A stretch of 64,000 bases of DNA, taken from Bog-473 sp963787485 (lineage in GTDB: Bacteria > Actinomycetota > Acidimicrobiia > Acidimicrobiales > RAAP-2). The stretch lies in assembly GCA_963787485.1 (NCBI GenBank), contig CAWBDF010000003.1:1-64000 (forward strand). Direction: 5' to 3'. Position 1 is the stretch's first letter. The number at the start of each line of letters is the position of its first letter. The position numbers were made by a program, and so were the translations under genes. Below are positions 36,734-44,000 of this stretch, in pieces. The notes below the pieces were generated by a model. It saw only the letters and a program-made list of their open reading frames with translations, had not been told where the DNA came from and searched no databases.

Positions 36734-38456
36734 TTCGGGCTCGCGTTCGGGCTGGAGCCGTGGCGGCCACCGGCGTGCCGTTCTGATCGGCGCCATCGTC
36801 GCCGTCGTCGTGCTCGGTGGTGGTGTGACCGCCTGGGCCGCGGTCGGCAGCGGCGCCGCCGGGTACCGCATGGCCACGGTGACGCGTGCCGACATCGGGA
36901 CCATGCTCGATGTCGTCGGCGGCGTGGAGCCGGTCGCCGACGCGGCGGCCTCGTTCCAGGTATCCGGACAAGTGGCGACCGTCACGGTGACGCCCGGCCA
37001 GGAAGTCACGGCGGGACAGACGCTCGGCGCCCTCAACACGACCGCCCTGAGCGAGTCCGTCTCGTCCGCCCAGTCCACGGTGGCGGCAGACCAGGCCAAG
37101 CTGACCGAGGACGAGGAAAACGAGCAGAGCGCGACGAACTCGTCATCGTCCTCGGCGTTAGGCAAGACCCAGAGCTCCACCCCGTCCTCGACCACGACGA
37201 CCACGACGCCACCGCGCGGCACGACGGGCGGCCAGACCGCCACGGTCACCGCTGACCAGACCACCTTGACCGGCGACGAATCGACCCTGGCCGCTGACCA
37301 GAACAAGGAGGCAGCTGACCTGGCCCAAGCCCAGAGCGACTGCACCAACGCGAACACGAGCACGACGGCCGGCCAGGCCACCTGCGAGGCGGCGCTCCAG
37401 ACGGTCTCCGCCGACGAGCAGCAGGTGTCCAAGGACCAGACCGCGGTGTCCAAGGACGAGACCGCCCTGGGGCAGGCGCTCGGTGCCGAGTCCTCGGGCG
37501 GGACTACTTCGACGACGACCACGTCGACACCGAGCGCCCCGGGCGGCGCTCCCGGCCAGGGCAGCCACGCCCTCGGCACGGCCAGCGAGGACGCCGACGA
37601 CACCGGCGCCGGCATTGGCTCAACGTCGACCGGCACCGACAGTGGCAGCGGCGGCGGTGGGACGTCGGGCGGCGACACCGACACGCCTGAGCAGATCGCG
37701 TCGGACCAGGCCGCCATCGACACGGCCGAAGCCGACCTCACCAACGCCCAGCAGTCGCTGAACGAGGCCACGTTGACCAGCCCGATCAGCGGCACGGTGG
37801 TCTCGGTCGCCATCAACGTGGGCGACACGGTCAGCGCCGACTCCAGCACCGAGATCATTACGATCATCGGCACGAAGTCCTATGAGGTCACGGGCACGCT
37901 CGACAGTTCCCAAGTGCCCTCGGTCAAGGTGGGCCAGAGTGCCGCGGTCCAGGTGGATGGCGTCGACGGCTCCATGACCGGCACCGTCTCGCAGGTCGGT
38001 CCCGCCCAATCGAGTAACGACGAGTACACGTACCCCGTCGTGGTCGACCTGCCCTCGTCGAACGACGCGCTCTTCATCGGTTCGACGGCCAATGTCGTGA
38101 TCGATACCGGGTCGGTGTCCAATGTGATGGCAGTACCCACGTCGGCAGTCGAGACGACGGGCACTCGGTCATTCGTCCTCGAGCTCGACAAGGGGACCCT
38201 GACCACGAAGATCATCAAGGTGGGCATGGTGGGCAACACGTACACCCAGGTGGTCTCGGGCCTGAGCGACGGCCAGAGCGTCGTCCTGGCTGACTACGCC
38301 GAGCCTGTGCCGTCGTCCAACACCGACCTCACCAACGCCCTGGGTGGCGGCGGCGGCTTCGGTGGACTCGGGGGTGGTGGCGGTTTCGGGGTTTTCCGTG
38401 CCCAGCGTCTCGGCGGAGGCGGCGCGGTCTCGTCCGGCTTCAGCAGGGCCGGCTGA
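36720..38456 (+). CDS. Second membrane-fusion (HlyD-like) adaptor with long Ser/Thr-rich hairpin
   Basis: A 578-residue adaptor related to the one at 32433. One membrane helix (about 21-42), lipoyl half motifs ASFQVSGQVATVTVTPGQEV and EATLTSPISGTVVSVAINVG, and a much longer insert (~110-345) with repeated TADQTTLTGDESTLAADQ-type helices and Ser/Thr-rich stretches. C-terminal barrel segments follow, then a Gly/Phe-rich tail (LGGGGGFGGLGGGGGFGVF). GTG 36720 is chosen because the frame upstream overlaps the secreted protein; GTG 36726 is also possible. It overlaps that gene by 14 bp. It has no ATPase/permease pair of its own, so it may serve the pair upstream. Confidence 0.8.
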   Translation: MPVPNSGSRSGWSRGGHRRAVLIGAIVAVVVLGGGVTAWAAVGSGAAGYRMATVTRADIGTMLDVVGGVEPVADAAASFQVSGQVATVTVTPGQEVTAGQTLGALNTTALSESVSSAQSTVAADQAKLTEDEENEQSATNSSSSSALGKTQSSTPSSTTTTTTPPRGTTGGQTATVTADQTTLTGDESTLAADQNKEAADLAQAQSDCTNANTSTTAGQATCEAALQTVSADEQQVSKDQTAVSKDETALGQALGAESSGGTTSTTTTSTPSAPGGAPGQGSHALGTASEDADDTGAGIGSTSTGTDSGSGGGGTSGGDTDTPEQIASDQAAIDTAEADLTNAQQSLNEATLTSPISGTVVSVAINVGDTVSADSSTEIITIIGTKSYEVTGTLDSSQVPSVKVGQSAAVQVDGVDGSMTGTVSQVGPAQSSNDEYTYPVVVDLPSSNDALFIGSTANVVIDTGSVSNVMAVPTSAVETTGTRSFVLELDKGTLTTKIIKVGMVGNTYTQVVSGLSDGQSVVLADYAEPVPSSNTDLTNALGGGGGFGGLGGGGGFGVFRAQRLGGGGAVSSGFSRAG

Positions 38457-38537
38457 TCTCGTCGGTGTGTCCTCAGCCAGCGTGGCGAGGACGAGGATCC
38501 GGACCGAACACTACGGTGTATAGCGTGGATCGCTCAC

Positions 38538-38560
38538 CCTCTGAGAAGGCTTCTCAGAGG
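38538..38560 (+). terminator. Perfect 10-bp stem-loop between adaptor and ppa
   Basis: Arms CCTCTGAGAA (38538-38547) and TTCTCAGAGG (38551-38560) are exact complements around GGC. It may terminate the export cluster or act as an operator for ppa, 33 bp downstream. No T tract follows. Confidence 0.5.
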
Positions 38561-38592
38561 TCGTCGCGCAGACGCTCGACGGGCGAAGCACG

Positions 38593-39099
38593 GTGAGCGC
38601 ACCGGAGGATCAGGCCATCGACGTCGTGATCGAGATCCCGACCGGTAGCCGGAACAAGTACGAGTATGACCACGACCACCATGTCATCCGGCTAGACCGC
38701 CGCCTCTTCACTGCGACGACCTACCCTGCTGACTACGGTTTCGTGCCCGAGACGCTGGCGGGCGACGGTGACCCGCTTGACGCGCTGGTCCTGGTCGCCG
38801 ACCCGACATTTCCCGGGTGTGTGGTCCGGGCACGCATCCTCGGCATGTTCTCCATGCACGACGAGAAGGGTGTCGACGCCAAGCTGATCTGTGTGCTCGA
38901 ACACGACCCGCAGTGGGACGGAGCGCGTGACATCGGCGACGTCCCGTCCCACCTGCGCAACGAGATCGCGCACTTCTTCAGCATCTACAAGGATCTCGAA
39001 CCGGACAAGTCGACGGACGTGGAAGGGTTTGCAGATCGAGAACGCGCGCTGAGCGAGCTGGTCGCCTGCCGTGCCGAGTACCGTCACGGCCTCCCGTGA
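38593..39099 (+). CDS. ppa: Inorganic pyrophosphatase (family I)
   Basis: Hydrolyses pyrophosphate to drive biosynthesis. The 168-residue sequence carries IEIPTGSRNKYEYDHDHHVI, RRLFTATTYPADYGFVPETL, and the metal-binding signature GDGDPLDALVLV, plus DEKGVDAKLICV and HFFSIYKDLEPDKSTDVEGF. GTG start. It is monocistronic, behind a perfect hairpin, and convergent with htrA. Confidence 0.97.
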   Translation: MSAPEDQAIDVVIEIPTGSRNKYEYDHDHHVIRLDRRLFTATTYPADYGFVPETLAGDGDPLDALVLVADPTFPGCVVRARILGMFSMHDEKGVDAKLICVLEHDPQWDGARDIGDVPSHLRNEIAHFFSIYKDLEPDKSTDVEGFADRERALSELVACRAEYRHGLP

Positions 39100-39185
39100 G
39101 TTGCGGCACGGGCCCGGTCTTGCTCTGTCCCCCGGGTCGCCAGCCGAGCGGCCGCTCCACGGTGACGGCTTTGCCACTCGCCCCC

Positions 39186-40739
39186 CTAGGGCGTCCCGCC
39201 GGTGCTCCCGGAGCCCCCGAGACCGGGGAACCCGCCCCCGCCGAAGGGGTTGGTCGTGGGGGTCGTCTGCTGTTGAGCCTGTTCTTGGGTGCCGAGCGTG
39301 GCCGTCGTGGTGCGCTTGGTGTCCCCCACGTAGTAGGTGATCGTCACGGTCTGGCCCGGCTTGCTGTCTTGGATCGTCTTTTGCAGTGTGTCGGCTGATG
39401 TGACGGCCGTGCCGTTCACGGCGACGATGACGTCACCCTGCACCAGGCCGGCCTTGGCAGCGGGTGAGCCCGAGGCGACGGAGAGGACGACCGCACCCGA
39501 TGACGGCGTGAAGCCGTACTGCTGGCGCAACGCCGGCGTCAGCGTGGTGATGTCGACTCCCAAGTAGCCCCCACCGGTCCCCGTCGCGCCGCCCTTCTCG
39601 AGTTGGGGGAGCAACGCTTCAACAGAGGCAGTGGGGATGGCGAACCCGATGTTCTGGGAGGAGGTTCCGTCACTCGACGTTCCGGCGACGGCAGTGTTCA
39701 TGCCGATGACCTGAGCCGACGTATCGAGCAGCGGTCCGCCGGAATTTCCCGGGTTGATGGCGGCGTCCGTCTGGATCATGTTCTGCAACGTCTCGGTCTG
39801 GGTGCCCACTCCCCCGGCGGTGACCGACCGGCCGAGCGCCGAGACGATGCCTTGGGTGACCGTGGGTGTCCCGGCCGACAGGCCAAGCGCGTTGCCGATG
39901 GCGATCACGGCGTCGCCTACGACGGCCTTGGTGGAATCGCCGAACGTCACCGTCGGCAGGCCCGACGCGTTGTTGATCTTGAGCAGCGCCATGTCCTTGG
40001 CCTGGTCGTACCCGATGAGGGTGGCCGGGAGCGCCTTCGTCTGCCCGTACTCGGTGACGGTGATGGTCCCGCTGTTCCCGTCGATCGTGTAGAGCTCGAT
40101 CACGTGGTTGTTGGTGAGCACCTCTCCGTCGGAGGTGATGATCATCCCTGTCCCCTGGTCTTCGGTGGATCCCGACTTGACGTCAATGGAGACCACAGCC
40201 GGGACCACCTTGTCCACCAGCTGAGGAATGCTGACGTTGCCACTCAACACGGCGGCTCCCGGAGCGGCGCCGCTCTCGTGGATGGTCACACTGGACCCTC
40301 CCCCGTTGCCGGTGTGGTCGGCGATCGCGGTGACCGCGGCGCCGATCGCTCCGCCGATGAGCGCGGCCACGACGGCCACGGGCAGCCAGGCCCTCGCCCG
40401 GCCTGGCGCGCTCGGCCGGGTGTGCACCGCCGACTCTGGACCCGGCACCTCTGCGGTACCGGCCGGGAACGGTGGCGGCACGAAGGAGGGATTTTGCGGA
40501 GGAGGCCAGGAGCGCGGACCCGGAGCCGGGGGAACTGTCGGGGAAACCGGGGTCAACGGCGGCTGGGGTCCCGGAGGCACGGGTGGCGGGGCCGAGGGCG
40601 CTGCAATGTGCGGTGCAGTCGGAGCCTCATCGCCGCCAACGCCGCGGTCGGCACCCTCGGGGGGCGACGGAGGCCTCGCCCAGGGCTGTGGAGGACCGGT
40701 CTCGGGCGCGGGCCCTGAGTGCTCGGTGTCCTCGCTCAT
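39186..40739 (-). CDS. HtrA-like membrane-anchored serine protease with PDZ domain
   Basis: A 517-residue S1C protease for quality control outside the membrane. A Pro-rich cytosolic region (1-115), one membrane helix (~119-140), then a trypsin-like domain with catalytic His212 (TNNHV), Asp249 (KDMALL) and Ser333 (GNSGGPL). A PDZ domain (~395-490) follows with GYLGVDI and GLVQGDVIVAVNG. The C-terminal tail is Gly/Phe-rich (NPFGGGGFPGLGGSGSTGG), like neighbouring exported proteins. ATG 40739 follows AGGAGG, which fixes the start. It is divergent from the gene at 40907. Confidence 0.93.
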   Translation of the reverse strand: MSEDTEHSGPAPETGPPQPWARPPSPPEGADRGVGGDEAPTAPHIAAPSAPPPVPPGPQPPLTPVSPTVPPAPGPRSWPPPQNPSFVPPPFPAGTAEVPGPESAVHTRPSAPGRARAWLPVAVVAALIGGAIGAAVTAIADHTGNGGGSSVTIHESGAAPGAAVLSGNVSIPQLVDKVVPAVVSIDVKSGSTEDQGTGMIITSDGEVLTNNHVIELYTIDGNSGTITVTEYGQTKALPATLIGYDQAKDMALLKINNASGLPTVTFGDSTKAVVGDAVIAIGNALGLSAGTPTVTQGIVSALGRSVTAGGVGTQTETLQNMIQTDAAINPGNSGGPLLDTSAQVIGMNTAVAGTSSDGTSSQNIGFAIPTASVEALLPQLEKGGATGTGGGYLGVDITTLTPALRQQYGFTPSSGAVVLSVASGSPAAKAGLVQGDVIVAVNGTAVTSADTLQKTIQDSKPGQTVTITYYVGDTKRTTTATLGTQEQAQQQTTPTTNPFGGGGFPGLGGSGSTGGTP

Positions 40740-40891
40740 GGGGATTCCTCCTGACGGGGTGCGAGCCCTGGTGCACCATTCCGGCGTCGATGAGGCCGCC
40801 GCCCGCCTCGGCTCCCGTCTCGGACTGCCGGCCTCGCGCCATGTTACGGGATCCGGGAATGTCCCAATCTTCACGGACGCACGGGGCGCGG

Positions 40892-40897
40892 TAGCGT
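40892..40897 (+). promoter_or_regulatory. -10-like element (TAGCGT) before 40907
   Basis: TAGCGT ends 9 nt before the ATG of the conserved hypothetical gene. Confidence 0.35.
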
Positions 40898-40906
40898 GTC
40901 CGCCGC

Positions 40907-42159
40907 ATGTCACGGCGGATCGACATCGAATTGACCAGCCACTCGGGCGACGGGTCGTGGACCTGGCGCGCGGCTGGCGCGCGCGTCAGCCCAAGGGGAC
41001 GGTGGACGCATCACTCGTCCCCAGTGGCGAAGGCGTGGGTGCCGTGTTGCGTGCCGATGTCGAGGTCGGGCTCGAGGGAATCGAGATCGTGTCGCTCTCC
41101 CCCGCCAGGCCAGCGCAGTCTCCTGAGAAGATCGAGGGCCGAATTGAGGTTCGTGGCACGCCGAAGCGCGCGCCCGACGTGTCGGTGATCCTCGCGCCAG
41201 GGTCACGCCCGCCTCGCCGCGGTGACGGGGATTCCGAGGGATCCGAGAGCCGTCGGCGGGCCAGCGGAGACGGAGAGGCCACTCCACGCCGCGAGCGTGG
41301 CGAGCGACCTCGGAGCGGGAACGGACCACGACGGCCTGGCGGCCGGAGGCCGGGTGACGGCGAGACCCGGACCGGTCGCGGCGAGCGGCCAGCCGCTCCA
41401 ACCTCCACCGTGCACCGCAACGCCATGCTGGCCGCGCTGCGCCCAGAGCAGATTCCCGTGGCGGAACAGCTCCTGCGCGGTGGCCTGCAAGCCGTGCGGC
41501 ATGCCATTGAGGCTCAGAATGCCGCCGCCAAGTCGGCGGGCAAGCCGCCCGTGTCCTCCGAAGCGTTGCTCGCCATGGCCGACGAGCTCTTGCCAACGGT
41601 GCGCCTCGCGGACTGGAAGGACAAGGCGTCGGTGGCGCAGACCGCGGGCAAGGAGTGCCGCCTGCGCGAGCTGCGAGCGGTGGTGGCGGCCTCGCGCACG
41701 GTCAATCTCGACGACGAAGGGCGAGCTGCGGCCAAAGTGCTCCGTGAGTCGCTCGAGCAGCGCACGGCGGCGTTGCGCGACGAGTGGTTGGCCCGAATCA
41801 CCAACGCGCTCAACGACGGCCGCGTCTTGCAGGCGTTGGAGGCGTCCGCCCGCCCGCCCGAGCCTGGCACCCGCTGTCCTGCCGATCTGGCCGTCCGCCT
41901 GGCCGAAGCAGCCGGGCAGGCCATGACGGCGGACCAGGCCCCCGAGGAGTGGATGCGACTGCTCGACACCGTGGTGGCCTCGCCCGTGCGTCGGACGGTG
42001 AAGCCGGTGGGCATTCCCGAGGACGAGGTGGCCCGCCAAGCGGCGCGGCACGCCTCCGGGGCAGTGCCGGCGCTGGCCAAGCTGTTGGGACTGCGCATCC
42101 CGCCCCCTCCTCCGCGGCGGACCGGGGTCGAACAGCGCTTCAGTCCAGCCGCCGGCTGA
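40907..42159 (+). pseudogene. Conserved actinobacterial protein of unknown function, frameshifted in a CG run
   Basis: I recognise only a conserved uncharacterised type. The N-terminus (MSRRIDIELTSHSGDGSWTW plus RAAGAR) is in one frame, and QPKGTVDASLVPSGEGVGAV onward is in another. They join if two bases are removed from the alternating GC run at 40977-40985, so a dinucleotide slippage explains the break. Residues ~15-75 form a beta-rich domain (GTVDASLVPSGEGVGAVLRA, LEGIEIVSL). A charged, Arg/Gly-rich linker follows (~95-160). The C-terminal ~250 residues are helical (RNAMLAALRPEQIPVAEQLL, LADWKDKASVAQTAGKECRL). It may be a real pseudogene, a phase state, or an assembly error. Confidence 0.68.
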
Positions 42160-42598
42160 CCGTCAGGAGGCGGGCACTGAAGCCGGCCGCCTCCAGACGC
42201 TGCTTCGTGGCCCGGTCGCCCGGGAGCGCCAGCGCGTCCACATCGGTGCAGCCTTGCGATCGGCACCAGGCGAGCGCCGCGTCGAGCAGGGCGGTCCCAA
42301 CGCCCACCCCCCGTGCGGCGGTCTCGACGTAGCAGCACTCAACGGTGCCCCGGCGGCGTGCGGCGACAAGGTCGCCCGCCGTGACCGCGGCGACCCCGAC
42401 CACGGCGCCGTGGAATTCTCCCACGAACAACTGGGCGACACTGCCGGGGTCGGTCCATCGGGCGAGCAGGGTGACGGTCTTGGCCTGGCCCACCAAGTCC
42501 GGCCCGCCGCGCCGTGCCGTTGCGGATTCCAGAGCCGAGGAGATCAGGCGGGCACAAACCGGGTGGTCCTCCGACCCGGCGGGGCGGACCCGTTCCAT
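42140..42598 (-). CDS. GNAT-family N-acetyltransferase
   Basis: A 152-residue acetyltransferase. The acetyl-CoA loop reads VETAARGVGVGTALLDAALA (R/Q-x-x-G-x-G/A pattern), preceded by FVGEFHGAVVGVAAV and followed by LPGDRATKQRLEAAGFSARL. The target amine is unknown. Its 3' end overlaps the convergent gene by 20 bp. It follows the next gene upstream with a 2-bp gap, so it is likely part of a small operon with the DUF4193 protein. Confidence 0.85.
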   Translation of the reverse strand: MERVRPAGSEDHPVCARLISSALESATARRGGPDLVGQAKTVTLLARWTDPGSVAQLFVGEFHGAVVGVAAVTAGDLVAARRRGTVECCYVETAARGVGVGTALLDAALAWCRSQGCTDVDALALPGDRATKQRLEAAGFSARLLTVSRRLD

Positions 42599-42600
42599 GC

Positions 42601-43131
42601 TCAGTCGGGCCCGAGCGTCGGCCCGGACGACGGGTGTTCGAGCAGCTGCTCGGCCCGGACCAAGATCGTGCGCCGGTTCCGCGTGGACGCCTCGTAACGC
42701 TGGACGGCTCGCAGCTCGTTGGGATCGAGGCTCTCGAGACGTCGCACCACCTGCGAGGCGCTGAGCGTGTCGTAGTCGGCCAGCGCACCCGCCACGATCA
42801 CCGCGGCATCCGAGTCCGGTGCCGGACGCGGAGTGGGCGGAGCCGGCGCCCGGGCCCGTCCCGCCAGGCCCTCCTCATCGCGCGCCGTCCCGAAGAGTTC
42901 CCCCAGGTGGCTGGCCACCTTGTGTTGGCCCTTGGTCACCACAAAGCGACCCACCACCAAGGCGTTGCCAATCTGGAGCTCGACGCGACGCCGCCCCTTG
43001 GCGATCAGGTGGGGCAGGTCTTCGACGACACTCGCCGCGACGCCCACGGGGGCGAACAGGCAGAGGTCGAGGGTGCGACGCAGCGGGCTCTCGTCCGCGG
43101 GGTCCGCTCCGGCAGGCGCCCCGTCAGACAC
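42601..43131 (-). CDS. Conserved protein of unknown function
   Basis: I do not recognise a domain. The 176-residue protein has a helical N-terminal part (RRTLDLCLFAPVGVAASVVE plus DLPHLIAKGRRRVELQIGNALVVGR) with conserved basic residues, a Pro-rich linker (~90-110), and a C-terminal helical part (LSASQVVRRLESLDPNELRA) resembling small helical DNA- or protein-binding domains seen in related actinobacterial proteins. Its start overlaps the upstream gene stop by 8 bp. Confidence 0.68.
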   Translation of the reverse strand: MSDGAPAGADPADESPLRRTLDLCLFAPVGVAASVVEDLPHLIAKGRRRVELQIGNALVVGRFVVTKGQHKVASHLGELFGTARDEEGLAGRARAPAPPTPRPAPDSDAAVIVAGALADYDTLSASQVVRRLESLDPNELRAVQRYEASTRNRRTILVRAEQLLEHPSSGPTLGPD

Positions 43132-43654
43132 AATCCCGGCAGAGCATGTTCTTCTTGTCCGCCAGTTGGCTGGGATGCTTGACCAGGAAGCACGAGCGGC
43201 AGACGAACTCGTCGGGCTGTTTGGGCAGGACCCGCTCGTTGCCTTCGACCTTGTCCTCCTGGTCTGCTGCCTCTTCGTCCTCTGGTTCGTCCTCGACCAC
43301 CAGGCGCTCTTTGAGGATCACGTCGAGGCTGGCCTCGACATCCTCGTCGTCGGGCTCCTCCTCTTCCTCATCCTCGTCCCCCTCGCCCGTACGTTCGACG
43401 ACCGCCGCCGGCGAGGGGGTCAGGATCTCTTCGACCTCGTCCACCTCTTCGACCTCGTCGACCTCGTCGACCTCGTCCTCCACGTCGAGGTCGACGATGT
43501 CCTCGTCGTCGCCCAGGGCGTCCTCGTCGATGTCCTCGAGCGATTCGGCGTCGAGGTCCGTGTCGAGTTCGTCGTCCTCGAGCGACTCGTCCTGGTCGGC
43601 TGTGGCTTCAGCGGGAGCGGGATTTTCGACTTTGGCCTTCTTCTTGGTCGCCAT
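43124..43654 (-). CDS. DUF4193-like zinc-ribbon protein with long acidic region
   Basis: A 176-residue protein. The conserved C-terminal segment is VLPKQPDEFVCRSCFLVKHP plus SQLADKKNMLCRDC, with CxxC pairs forming a likely zinc ribbon, as in actinobacterial DUF4193 proteins. Unlike most relatives (~100 aa), it carries about 110 residues that are mostly Asp/Glu (DEDEEEEEPDDEDVE and several EVDEV repeats), after a basic start MATKKKAKVE. A TATGCT hexamer lies 12 nt upstream of the ATG. Function is unknown; a role in RNA polymerase or nucleoid binding would fit the charge pattern but is speculative. Confidence 0.8.
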   Translation of the reverse strand: MATKKKAKVENPAPAEATADQDESLEDDELDTDLDAESLEDIDEDALGDDEDIVDLDVEDEVDEVDEVEEVDEVEEILTPSPAAVVERTGEGDEDEEEEEPDDEDVEASLDVILKERLVVEDEPEDEEAADQEDKVEGNERVLPKQPDEFVCRSCFLVKHPSQLADKKNMLCRDCV

Positions 43655-44000
43655 GGTGCCGCGGGAGCATAGACGGTCGACGCCAGCGTCCGATCGCATC
43701 TCCGCGACCCGTTCGGGGTTCTGTCGAGCGGTTTGGAGCTGAGCGAGCGGATGGGCCCTGGGGTCTTTGGCGCCATGTCGCCGACCCGGGCCCCTGGGCC
43801 CACGACACGTTCTCTACTCGACCCCCAGGGCCAACCGCCGCCACTCACAGCTCATCCCCCCCTTTGCGGCTGCGTCAGTGCTTCCTCTTCTGCAGCGGTG
43901 CAGGGGCGTCGGAACTGCGGGGTACATTACGCAAATCGGGGGTGGGGTCGTCAAGAAGCATCCGAGCCCCTTTACCAGGGCAAACGAGGGTACTTCCTGG
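43655..44000. other. 346-bp intergenic region, no gene recognised
   Basis: Between the DUF4193 gene start and the ThyX-like gene stop. It should hold the promoter of the former and the terminator of the latter. I see no tRNA, convincing ORF or strong hairpin. Local base composition is more mixed and less GC-skewed than the coding DNA, and ORFs crossing it have no recognisable product. Confidence 0.5.

Noticed and set aside
42819..43742. Ser-rich plus-strand frame near 43.3 kb
   Set aside because: It is the antisense of the acidic DUF4193 gene, whose repetitive GAC/GAG codons read as Ser-rich sequence on the other strand.
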